Under the pieces are notes generated by a model, which was not told the origin of the DNA, searched no databases, and saw only the letters and a list, made by a program, of their open reading frames with translations. DNA of 5,959 bases from Ardenticatenales bacterium. GTDB taxonomy: Bacteria > Chloroflexota > Anaerolineae > Promineifilales > UBA4811. Positions 1 through 5,950 of the stretch are shown piece by piece; the stretch's first letter is position 1; each line of letters opens with the position of its first letter. Location: NCBI GenBank assembly GCA_013139935.1, contig WSZX01000302.1, positions 1 to 5,959 on the forward strand. The letters run 5' to 3'. The position numbers were made by a program, and so were the translations under genes.

Positions 1-529
1 CCGCATCCTCAAGGAGGGCGAGGACGAAACAAAGTGAAGAGAGCCGGTTGAGGTAGCGGAGGATCTCACGATTGGCGCACAGGCCATCGTCATGCAGCCT
101 GACGACCCGCCGCTCGGCGCGACGGACAATGGTGCGAGCCAGGTCGAGTGCTGCCCCGGCCGGTGTGTCGCCGGGTGCCACAAAGCCGCGGGGCCGGGTC
201 ACCTGACTACCAAAGCTGTCCGTGGTTGCCTCGAGCCAGTCGACGCGGTCCGCGTTGATGGTGCGGAAGCGGTGCGCCGTGGCCGGCGTGGCGGCCAGTT
301 CGGACATCATCTGGTGGAGATCGCGCTGGACGGTCAGCAGGACATCCTTGATTAATGGTTGGGATGCCAGCGCCCGGGCCAGCCCCAGTGACGCGCTGGC
401 TTCATCCACGGTGCCGTATGTCTCCGGCTGGGGATGGTACTTGGGAACTCGAGCATCGCCCAGCAAGGCGGTCGTCCCATCGTCGCCGGTTGCCGTGTAC
501 CAGGTGAAAGGCTCGTTCGCTTCTCTCAT
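1..529 (-). CDS. PduO-type ATP:cob(I)alamin adenosyltransferase, C-terminus cut by window edge
   Basis: This protein probably transfers the adenosyl group of ATP to cob(I)alamin, making coenzyme B12 in the cytoplasm. The frame is open from the start at 529 to the window edge, giving 176 residues; the family is usually about 180-190 long, so only a short C-terminal piece may be missing. Seen: the N-terminal ATP-binding motif TGDDGTT (14-20), YGTVDEASASLGLARA (38-53), the helix DLARTIVRRAERRV (129-142) with the arginines used in ATP binding, and LRYLNRLSSLCFVLA (157-171). Two family positions look altered: the basic residue usually preceding TGD is Ala13, and the usual NRLSD reads NRLSS. The start is chosen because GAGGG (538-542) lies 8 bases upstream; in-frame ATGs at 610 and 628 lack a ribosome site and would add a low-complexity extension. 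It is co-directional with the hydrogenase operon but separated by a terminator and has its own promoter. Confidence 0.88.
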   Translation of the reverse strand, partial: MREANEPFTWYTATGDDGTTALLGDARVPKYHPQPETYGTVDEASASLGLARALASQPLIKDVLLTVQRDLHQMMSELAATPATAHRFRTINADRVDWLEATTDSFGSQVTRPRGFVAPGDTPAGAALDLARTIVRRAERRVVRLHDDGLCANREILRYLNRLSSLCFVLALLEDA

Positions 530-556
530 GGATGCATCCCTCGGCTTTCCATCGTT

Positions 557-577
557 CCGGCCGGTTCTCCCGGCCGG
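557..577 (-). promoter_or_regulatory. GC-rich leader hairpin upstream of the adenosyltransferase gene, weakly B12-box-like
   Basis: Two perfect 8-base arms, CCGGCCGG at 570-577 and 557-564, flank a five-base loop reading GAGAA on the minus strand. The hairpin sits in the predicted leader, 14 bases before the GAGGG ribosome site. The stretch GGCCGGGAGAACCGGCC resembles the cobalamin-riboswitch B12 box (consensus roughly AGYCMGGAGACCKGCC), with one extra A and mismatches. The rest of a cobalamin riboswitch (the GGTG...TCC and CCGCCACTG-type core) is not visible, and the leader of about 130 nt is short for one. The hairpin is certain as sequence; a regulatory role is inference. Confidence 0.4.
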
Positions 578-664
578 GCCGCCAGCTTTCTGCTTCGATC
601 CCTGCTCCATGCTCTGGGCGGCGGTCATAAGAACAGGTTTGGTGAGAACTGCCAACGGAAGGCC

Positions 665-693
665 AGTATAGCATAGCCGGTGGTTGCCGTCTA
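665..693 (-). promoter_or_regulatory. Predicted sigma-70 promoter with extended -10 for the adenosyltransferase gene
   Basis: On the minus strand TAGACG (688-693, 4 of 6 matches to TTGACA) is followed after exactly 17 bases by TATACT (665-670, 5 of 6 matches to TATAAT). The -10 is preceded by TGC, giving the extended form TGnTATACT. Transcription would begin near 658 and leave a leader of about 130 nt before the start at 529. It lies between the hydrogenase operon terminator and the adenosyltransferase gene, as an independent promoter should. Confidence 0.6.
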
Positions 694-845
694 CATGACC
701 GTCGGGTCGCTGCTCGCCACCGAGTTGGTCCTGCCGCGCCGGATGTCGGGCAGGCGTCGCTTGAGGATGTAGGGCGGGGTGGGACGGCCGTATCTCCGCC
801 AGCTTGATACCATCCAGGCACGCGGATCGCGGACCAGTTCGGCCC
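694..845. other. Intergenic stretch with no recognised feature
   Basis: Between the terminator and the predicted promoter about 150 bases show no gene I can support. Short open frames cross it on both strands. One minus-strand frame of 60 codons starts inside the terminator hairpin, has no convincing ribosome site and has no recognisable protein motif. No tRNA, repeat or other conserved RNA element is apparent. Confidence 0.5.
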
Positions 846-883
846 AACACAAAACGAGCCGGGCAGAGCGCAACCGGCTCGTT
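846..883 (-). terminator. Rho-independent terminator of the hydrogenase operon
   Basis: Read on the minus strand, AACGAGCCGG (874-883) pairs perfectly with CCGGCTCGTT (853-862) across an 11-base loop, and the transcript continues TTGTGTT, giving a run of four T at the stem end. It begins 45 bases after the response-regulator stop codon. The plus strand has no T tract after the hairpin, so termination should act on the leftward transcript only. Confidence 0.85.
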
Positions 884-928
884 CAAGAACTCTGTCAATG
901 GATACAGTTGTCGGTTCTGATGAGGGTG

Positions 929-1324
929 CTACTTGGCCAGCAGCTCTTCCACTTTGGCTGACAGCACGTCCGGATCGAGTGGCTTGTCGAGGAAGACATC
1001 CACCGGCAGGTAGTCGTCATCCGGGCCAAAGCGGAGCGGCGTCGTTGTGTGAATGGCTGTGAGCATGATGATGGGGATCTCCCGGTACTCCTTGTACTCG
1101 GAAGCTGGGTCCGGGCTTCGCAACTGGAGCGACACCTGAAAACCCTCGGTGGTGGTATCCATCATCACGTCCAGGACAATCAAATCTGGCTTGACCTCTG
1201 GGATTCTGGCCAACCCTTCACCGCCGCTGGCGGCGGCGAATATCTCGTGTCCGGCCGCTTCTAGGGTCATCTGAGCCGCCAGAACCATGTCCGGATCGTC
1301 GTCAATGATGAGAATCTTTGCCAT
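929..1324 (-). CDS. Stand-alone receiver-domain response regulator in the hydrogenase operon
   Basis: This 131-residue protein is a single CheY-like receiver domain with no output domain. Seen: the acidic pocket IIDDDP (6-11), phospho-acceptor Asp52 in VLDVMM, switch Thr89 in MLTA, and Lys114 in LDKP. Spacing between these residues is longer than in CheY: 37 residues from Asp to Thr against 30, and 25 from Thr to Lys against 22. The additions are an acidic/Tyr-rich segment (about 70-83) and IHTTTPLRFGPDDDYLPVD (91-109). I recall similar receivers near hydrogenase genes in other anaerobes, but this is memory only. The start at 1324 is chosen because the receiver fold begins at MAKILIIDDD and AAGGGAAG precedes it; an upstream in-frame ATG at 1387 would add a non-family, His-rich leader. 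The gene overlaps the protease end by 23 bases. No cognate kinase is in the window. It is likely to act by protein-protein contact. Confidence 0.9.
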   Translation of the reverse strand: MAKILIIDDDPDMVLAAQMTLEAAGHEIFAAASGGEGLARIPEVKPDLIVLDVMMDTTTEGFQVSLQLRSPDPASEYKEYREIPIIMLTAIHTTTPLRFGPDDDYLPVDVFLDKPLDPDVLSAKVEELLAK

Positions 1325-1925
1325 GCTTTCTTCCCTTTTCTGATGAGGATGCGGATGAATACCATTCCTCCATCTGCGATACCCCATGTTTGCTCTGCAC
1401 CGGCAACGCGAGTGCAGGGGTCTGCACCGTGCTGCCGGATGCTTCGTCTATTACCGCCTGGACGATCGCCGGTAGGGCGGCGGTTACCTCGTCGCTCATC
1501 GGCCGGTCCCACTCCACCTGGGCCGGTTGGATACCATAGATGACGATCTCGGGCGGCAGCAGGTTCACCGCGTCGGCCAATCGAAGCGCGTCGCGCAGGC
1601 TCGTTCTGTGGAGTGAGAGGGGGCTGTCGTCCTGGTTGAGAGGCCCCTCTCGGCGGGTGCTGCCCGCCGGGAGGAGTTTGGCCTCGTCCAGAGTAAACCG
1701 CCGCCACTCGCCCGGTCTTGCCTCGATGATGGCGCAATCTATCAGGATGACCCGCTGGTATCCGTCCATCTCGGGCACCAGACCAACGCCGGCCGTTCCA
1801 CCGTCTTGCACAACCACGCCGCCGGGCAAGGGTTGTTGACGCAAGAGTTCAACCACCCGGATTCCGGCACCGTCATCCGCCATCAATGGATTACCCAGGC
1901 CGAGGATGAGTGTGTGAGCCTTCAT
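1302..1925 (-). CDS. [NiFe] hydrogenase maturation protease (HyaD/HybD family, peptidase M52)
   Basis: This endopeptidase should clip the C-terminal tail of the HydA precursor once nickel is inserted, allowing the active site to close. Seen: the N-terminal GLGNPLMADDGAG motif (9-21) with the acidic nickel-sensing position (Asp18; Glu16 in HybD), Asp63 in VILIDC (HybD Asp62 equivalent), His106 in SLHRTSL (HybD His93 equivalent), and YGIQPAQVEW (130-139). The recognisable domain ends near residue 162. The last 45 residues, rich in Ser, Lys and Gln, are an unusual tail overlapping the next gene. The start at 1925 puts the family motif at the normal distance from the N-terminus. The ATG overlaps the stop of the preceding 33-codon frame as ATGA and has no strong ribosome site of its own, suggesting translational coupling. 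Its position directly after hydA suggests it is the dedicated protease for this enzyme. Confidence 0.92.
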   Translation of the reverse strand: MKAHTLILGLGNPLMADDGAGIRVVELLRQQPLPGGVVVQDGGTAGVGLVPEMDGYQRVILIDCAIIEARPGEWRRFTLDEAKLLPAGSTRREGPLNQDDSPLSLHRTSLRDALRLADAVNLLPPEIVIYGIQPAQVEWDRPMSDEVTAALPAIVQAVIDEASGSTVQTPALALPVQSKHGVSQMEEWYSSASSSEKGRKHGKDSHH

Positions 1926-2023
1926 ACGTCAACGGTGCCGCGGCTGAAGCGCGACTCTGCGTCCGCCAGCCGCTGCGCTGCCCACAGGCAGCTTACGAGT
2001 GCGATCGCCAGGGTGTCGTGCAT
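1922..2023 (-). CDS. Candidate small protein (33 aa) between hydA and the protease gene
   Basis: I do not recognise this protein. A 34-codon frame fills almost the whole gap between hydA and the protease gene. It begins with ATG 6 bases after the hydA TAA stop, with a weak AGGA about 10 bases upstream that overlaps the hydA end. It terminates at TGA sharing ATGA with the protease start. The peptide begins MHDTLAIALVSCLWAAQRL and ends in VDV: a hydrophobic stretch (residues 5-16) with one Cys and one Trp, then a charged segment with alternating Arg, Asp and Glu, so a short amphipathic helix is plausible. The exact nesting between stop and start codons is the main support for translation. It could be a small accessory or assembly factor, or simply a coupling frame carrying ribosomes to the protease start. 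Chance cannot be excluded. Confidence 0.5.
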   Translation of the reverse strand: MHDTLAIALVSCLWAAQRLADAESRFSRGTVDV

Positions 2024-2029
2024 GCCGTG

Positions 2030-3322
2030 TTATCCTACGAATTCGACCTCTAGAAAGTGGGTTGAGCAGGAGATGCACGGGTCATAGGCCCGGATGAGCA
2101 TCTCCATCATCAGCGTGATTTCCGGTTCCGGCCGGTCCAGAATCTGCGGCACCAACGCTCGCATGTCCGCCTCCATGTTGGCATAGTTCTGCCCGGTGGG
2201 GATAACGCAGTTGGCCCCCGTGATTAGACCGTCATCGCCGATCTCGTAATCGTGGAAGAGGATGCCGCGCGGCACGTCGCACGAACCCACTCCTGTGCAC
2301 TCTTTGACCTCAACCTCCACCGGCTCTTCCGGCTTGATGCCTCGCGCCAGCAGTTCGTCAATGGTGCGGATGCTCTCTTCCACGCTATGGACCATCTCGA
2401 CTATCTGGGCGGCCGAGTTCAAAAAGCTATTATAGCATATCGGTTCCAACCCCAACTGGGCGGCCGCGTCCTTGGCCTGGGGGTGCAACTGATCAAAGTT
2501 GTTGTTCACTCGGGCCAGCGCTCCCACCATGTAGGATTCGCGATTATGGCTGGCGTGCTTGGCGGTGGAGTGGGGTACGATCTTTTCGTTTGTGACCTGA
2601 CGGTAAGCATCCAGATCGTAGAGGAATCCATCGGAGGTCTTGATCTGCCCGTCGATAAACGCGTACTCGTCCGATTTGGTCAAAGAGACGTACTCTGTCT
2701 CGCGCTCAAACTGGGGCCAGTCCAGCGTTTTGAAGAGCGCCACCGTTTCGTCCATGTCCCTGCGAGCATCCACTAGCCGTTTCCGCATCGCGCGGAGTTC
2801 TGATTCGTTTGGCAAGTGGGTGAACCCGCCGACGCATAGGGCGATGGGATGCGTGTGGCGGCCGCCGATCATGGCGCATAGGTCTCCGGACAGCTTTTTG
2901 ATTCGCAATGCCCGCAGCACCACATCTGTATGTGTCTTGGCGAGCGGGATCACGCTTCCGACGCCGAAAAAATCGGGGGCAACCAGCATGTAGGTGTGTA
3001 GAACATGGCTGTCGATTATCTCGCCAAAGAAGTTGAGCTTGCGCAAGAGTACCGTCTGTTGCGACGGTTCCACGCCTAACGCGCGCTCCGAGGTTCGCAG
3101 GCTGGTGGTGGCGTGTCCCACGGCACAGATGCCACAGATGCGGGACGTAATGTGACTGGCCTGCTGGTATGGCTTGCCCAACAGCATCGCCTCGAAAAAG
3201 CGGGGCGATTCCACGATTTCCAGCCGGCACTCCTTCAACTCGCCATTTCGCACATCCACGATGATATTGCCGTGTCCTTCAACGCGAGTGAGATGATGAA
3301 CGTTCACGCTGACGTTAGTCAT
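2030..3322 (-). CDS. hydA: Group 3b [NiFe] hydrogenase large (alpha) subunit, HydA
   Basis: This is the catalytic subunit of a soluble hydrogenase and holds the Ni-Fe(CN)2CO centre that interconverts H2 with protons and electrons. At 430 residues it is close to the Pyrococcus furiosus sulfhydrogenase alpha subunit. Seen: LTRVEGHG (11-18), the L1 motif RICGICAVGH (61-70) with ligands Cys63 and Cys66, GGRHTHPIALCVGGF (153-167), and the L2 motif DPCISCSTH (414-422) with Cys416 and Cys419. All four Ni ligands are present. Eight residues, FLEVEFVG, follow His422 and should be the tail removed by the maturation protease encoded downstream. The start at 3322 has GGAGGGAG upstream, lies inside the end of hydD (8-base overlap), and places RVEG at the family's normal position. 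Group 3b assignment rests mainly on operon content and gene order. Confidence 0.96.
   Translation of the reverse strand: MTNVSVNVHHLTRVEGHGNIIVDVRNGELKECRLEIVESPRFFEAMLLGKPYQQASHITSRICGICAVGHATTSLRTSERALGVEPSQQTVLLRKLNFFGEIIDSHVLHTYMLVAPDFFGVGSVIPLAKTHTDVVLRALRIKKLSGDLCAMIGGRHTHPIALCVGGFTHLPNESELRAMRKRLVDARRDMDETVALFKTLDWPQFERETEYVSLTKSDEYAFIDGQIKTSDGFLYDLDAYRQVTNEKIVPHSTAKHASHNRESYMVGALARVNNNFDQLHPQAKDAAAQLGLEPICYNSFLNSAAQIVEMVHSVEESIRTIDELLARGIKPEEPVEVEVKECTGVGSCDVPRGILFHDYEIGDDGLITGANCVIPTGQNYANMEADMRALVPQILDRPEPEITLMMEMLIRAYDPCISCSTHFLEVEFVG
2429..2437 (-). promoter_or_regulatory. Possible internal extended -10 element inside hydA
   Basis: The minus strand carries TGCTATAAT, a perfect extended -10, in an AT-rich pocket of an otherwise GC-rich coding region. 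The codons include the rare Ile codon ATA just upstream. The best -35 is poor (TTGGGG at 2450-2455, 15-base spacing). If active it would give extra transcription of the 3' part of hydA, the small frame, the protease and the regulator. The match is certain; function is speculative. Confidence 0.25.
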
Positions 3323-4073
3323 GGCCCACTCCCTCCATCTCCATCATCTGGTAGGTTCCAAACATATCCATTTGTGCCATTATCTCTTTGACCGACAGCC
3401 CGTGCTCTTTGAGCACATCCTCGGCGGCGTTGATGTTGGGGTTTGTGATCAGCCCCCGGCAACCTTCACAGCCATCTCCATAGGTGGGGCAGATGGCGCC
3501 GCAACCGGCCCTAATGATGGGGCCCAGGCAGCTCTTGCCCTTGTCGTATAGGCAGACATTCTCTTTGAGCTTGCATTCAACGCAAAGGGGATAGTCCCGT
3601 ATCTTTGGCTGGCGTCCCAGCAACAGTGCGGTAACCACTTCCAAGAACTCTGAGCGGTCGATGGGGCAACCAGGGATGAAAAAGTCCACCTTGACGGCCG
3701 CGCTTGCGGGCCGGGCTTCATAGGCGTCAAACCATTCCCACTTTTCCCCATAGACGTGCTTGCGCACCTTTTCCAACGGCTGGCGATTGCGGATGGCGTT
3801 GACACCGCCGATGTGGGCGCAGGACCCCAGGGCCACCAGGATGCCGGCCTTTTCGCGGATGCCTCGCAGTCGTTCCTCGTCCGCCGGCCGGGCCAACGAT
3901 CCCTCGACAAATGCTATCAGATAGTCCTCACCTTTCTCGCTCATGGCCTCGCGGAACTGGACGATCTCAACTGCATCCAAGAGCTCCGGGTGAGTTTGAA
4001 GCGCATCCAGAACGGTGAGCTGACACCCTTCGCAGGAGGTGAAATCGAAAAATGCAACCTTGGGTCTACTCAT
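3315..4073 (-). CDS. hydD: Group 3b [NiFe] hydrogenase small (delta) subunit, HydD
   Basis: This subunit receives electrons from the Ni-Fe site in HydA and passes them along FeS clusters to HydG. It is 252 residues, close to the P. furiosus delta subunit. Seen: the proximal-cluster set typical of the NuoB/hydrogenase small-subunit fold, CEGC (Cys14, Cys17), GSCA (Cys85) and PGCP (Cys136). A C-terminal region follows with eight more cysteines (164, 167, 174, 182, 191, 195, 202, 205), enough for two additional [4Fe-4S] clusters. There is no twin-arginine signal, in keeping with a cytoplasmic enzyme. The start at 4073 overlaps the hydG stop as ATGA and has GGAGGG six bases upstream. The 3' end overlaps the hydA start by 8 bases, which should keep the two subunits stoichiometric. 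F420-non-reducing hydrogenase small subunits are relatives, but the flanking hydB and hydG favour group 3b. Confidence 0.95.
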   Translation of the reverse strand: MSRPKVAFFDFTSCEGCQLTVLDALQTHPELLDAVEIVQFREAMSEKGEDYLIAFVEGSLARPADEERLRGIREKAGILVALGSCAHIGGVNAIRNRQPLEKVRKHVYGEKWEWFDAYEARPASAAVKVDFFIPGCPIDRSEFLEVVTALLLGRQPKIRDYPLCVECKLKENVCLYDKGKSCLGPIIRAGCGAICPTYGDGCEGCRGLITNPNINAAEDVLKEHGLSVKEIMAQMDMFGTYQMMEMEGVGHD

Positions 4074-4897
4074 ATCGCACCCTCCACAGCTTTGATTTCG
4101 GCGTAAGAGAAGGAAGGACCAGATTGACAGGCATACAGGTCGTTAATCTGACAGTGGCCACATTTACCGACGCCACACTTCATCCGCCGTTCCAGCGATA
4201 ACCAGATGCTGGTTTCTGGAATGCCCTTGCCCAGCAATTCCATCAACACAAAGCGGTACATGACCGGCGGGCCAATGGTGATGGCAACAGTGTTACGCGG
4301 ATAGACGGAGACCTTGGAGAATAGCGTAGTGATCACACCGGCATTGCCTGTCCAGTCATCGTCGGGTTGGTCCACGGTGACATGCAGATCCACGTCGTCG
4401 CGCTTGTCCCACTCTTCCAATTCGCCCTTGAATAGCAGTTCGGCCGGGGTGCGCGCGCCATAGAGGATCGTCACCCGGCCGTATTTCCCGCGTTCATCCA
4501 GTACCTGGTTGATCACCGAGCGAGCGGGGGCCAACCCCAGTCCGCCAGGGGCGAACAGGATATCCTTGCCCTGGAACTTTTTGAGGGGAAAACCCTGGCC
4601 GAAGGGACCGCGAATGCCCAGCGTGTCCCCGGCCTTTTTCTGGTGAAGCACGCCGGTCAAGTCGCCCGCCTTGCGTATGCAAAGCTCAAAGGTTCCATTG
4701 CTCCGGCTGGGAGATGAGCTGATGGAAATGGGGGCTTCACCTATGCCCAGGGCTGATACCGTCACAAACTGCCCCGACTGGTGCCCCAGGGAACGCCCGC
4801 CAAAAAACTCGAGCGTAAAGAGTTTTTCGAGAGCCGTCATCTGTTGTACATCCAGGATGCGGGCTGGTTCCGGGAGGTAAATCGAGCTGACCATCAT
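4070..4897 (-). CDS. hydG: Hydrogenase FAD/NAD(P)-binding (gamma) subunit, HydG
   Basis: This is the diaphorase subunit that exchanges electrons between the FeS chain and NAD(P)H. It belongs to the ferredoxin-NADP reductase-like family that includes PyrK and AsrB, and its 275 residues are slightly short of the P. furiosus gamma subunit. Seen in order: an FAD-binding beta-barrel with GEAPISISSSPS (53-64), a nucleotide-binding glycine motif FAPGGLGLAPARS (115-127), the GPPVMYRF segment (209-216), and a C-terminal [2Fe-2S] site with Cys241, Cys246, Cys249 and Cys257 in CGVGKCGHC and its surroundings. Two tandem ATGs open the gene (4897 and 4894). AGGAGG lies two bases from the first and five from the second, so real initiation may be at 4894. 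The preceding hydB gene ends in tandem stops TAGTAG only 9 bases before. HydG overlaps hydD by four bases. Confidence 0.94.
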   Translation of the reverse strand: MMVSSIYLPEPARILDVQQMTALEKLFTLEFFGGRSLGHQSGQFVTVSALGIGEAPISISSSPSRSNGTFELCIRKAGDLTGVLHQKKAGDTLGIRGPFGQGFPLKKFQGKDILFAPGGLGLAPARSVINQVLDERGKYGRVTILYGARTPAELLFKGELEEWDKRDDVDLHVTVDQPDDDWTGNAGVITTLFSKVSVYPRNTVAITIGPPVMYRFVLMELLGKGIPETSIWLSLERRMKCGVGKCGHCQINDLYACQSGPSFSYAEIKAVEGAI

Positions 4898-4906
4898 TGC
4901 CTCCTA

Positions 4907-5950
4907 CTAGCGCACTCCACCGGTCCGCTGCCGGTAGAGCTCGTTGAAGGTTGTTACGGGGGTGATCTCTACCAGGCAGGCGCGGCCACACCGGCCGCAC
5001 CCCACGCAGCCGAGCAGTCCATAGGCGTCGGTTTGATACTTGCCCTTGCGGAAGAATCGGTGCCGCTGTCGGGCGGCGCGGCTCGGCCGAAAGTCGTGTC
5101 CGCCGGCCACCAGGGCGAACTCGTCCAGTTGGCAGGAATCCCAAAACCGTTCCCGGTACCCATCGGTGAGCGACAGGCCTACCTTGTCACGCATATCAAA
5201 GCAGTAGCAGGTGGGGCACACGTTGGTGCACGAGCCACACGCCAGGCAGATCTCACCCAACTGTTGCCACAGAGGGCTCTTTTGACTGACACTCATCAGG
5301 GCGGGGAGTTCGCCGACATCAAAGTCCAGTTTGTAGGGGAACCGCGGCCACTTTTCGCTCAGGATGTTGTTGATTCGCTTATAGTCCTCATCATCGGCAT
5401 CTCGCGCCTCGGCATGCCGGACGACGAGCCATGCACCTTTCTCTGTCTCAACGTCCACCGCATACGAGTCACCGATGTCGGTCAGATGCAAATCATAGCA
5501 CCCCGTCGGTGGAGTCAGTGTGCCCATACTCTTGCAGAACGAGTGGTCATCACACGGTTCCAGGCACTCGATTCCGATCAAAATGGTGTTCTCCCGGCGG
5601 GCCATGTAATGCTGATCCAGATGATCTCTCTGGAAAACCTGATCCAGCAACTGTATTGCATGAAGATCGCACGTGTGGACCCCCAGTATCACGGTCGGCT
5701 GATCATCGATTGTCAGTTCTGCGTCAAAGGTATCGGCGTTGAACTTGAACAGTGACTCGTGCTGCGGGAGCAGATACTTTTTTGGGGGGAGAATGGTGGT
5801 ATTGTAGTCGAGGTGGAGTTCGTCCAGGTTTTCGATCGGACCGAACACGTATTGGTGTTCCTTTTGTCGCGGACCGACGACACGATAGGCTCCCATCATG
5901 TTGGCCACGAACTCTCCCATCTTTTCCTTGGGAATGATTTTTAGGCTCAT
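4907..5950 (-). CDS. hydB: Hydrogenase iron-sulfur (beta) subunit, HydB
   Basis: This electron-transfer subunit is the first gene of the hydBGDA set. It is 347 residues, similar to the P. furiosus beta subunit and related to AsrA of anaerobic sulfite reductase. The N-terminal domain (about 1-210) has the family motifs GVHTCDLHAI (90-99) and IECLEPCDDHSFCKSMGT (127-144), with Cys94, Cys129, Cys133 and Cys139. The C-terminal part carries two ferredoxin-type [4Fe-4S] sites, CLACGSCTNVC (Cys235, 238, 241, 245) and CVGCGRCGRAC (Cys315, 318, 321, 325). In the second the usual Cys-Pro is Cys-Leu. The arginine-rich segment 287-302 before the second site is usual for the family. GGAGG lies four bases before the ATG, almost at the window edge. 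The AsrAB alternative is disfavoured because a full [NiFe] catalytic pair follows and no siroheme subunit is present. Any promoter lies beyond the window. Confidence 0.94.
   Translation of the reverse strand: MSLKIIPKEKMGEFVANMMGAYRVVGPRQKEHQYVFGPIENLDELHLDYNTTILPPKKYLLPQHESLFKFNADTFDAELTIDDQPTVILGVHTCDLHAIQLLDQVFQRDHLDQHYMARRENTILIGIECLEPCDDHSFCKSMGTLTPPTGCYDLHLTDIGDSYAVDVETEKGAWLVVRHAEARDADDEDYKRINNILSEKWPRFPYKLDFDVGELPALMSVSQKSPLWQQLGEICLACGSCTNVCPTCYCFDMRDKVGLSLTDGYRERFWDSCQLDEFALVAGGHDFRPSRAARQRHRFFRKGKYQTDAYGLLGCVGCGRCGRACLVEITPVTTFNELYRQRTGGVR

Noticed and set aside
530..628. Upstream in-frame starts for the adenosyltransferase at 610 and 628, and a three-codon frame at 537 overlapping its start.
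   Set aside because: Neither upstream ATG has a Shine-Dalgarno, and the extension is Gly/Lys/Arg-rich without family similarity. The three-codon frame is most simply chance.
402..821. 139-codon minus-strand frame overlapping the adenosyltransferase start in another frame.
   Set aside because: Arg/Pro/Ser-rich translation typical of an off-frame reading in GC-rich DNA; its 3' part is the out-of-frame shadow of a clear PduO gene.
691..873. 60-codon minus-strand frame between the operon terminator and the adenosyltransferase promoter.
   Set aside because: It begins within the terminator hairpin, has no good ribosome site, runs through the predicted promoter region and shows no recognisable protein features.
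4781..5755. Long plus-strand open frame (324 codons) opposite hydB and hydG.
   Set aside because: It lies antisense to genes with unmistakable FeS and flavin motifs, has no recognisable domain of its own, and is expected from GC-rich codon bias.
5777..5789. Slippery run in hydB: six C then six A then G on the minus strand, with A AAA AAG in the zero frame.
   Set aside because: A -1 shift here would end after about 17 more codons and give a 75-residue product cutting into the conserved N-terminal domain. I saw no clear downstream stimulatory stem, and Pro-Pro-Lys-Lys explains the bases. Probably chance.
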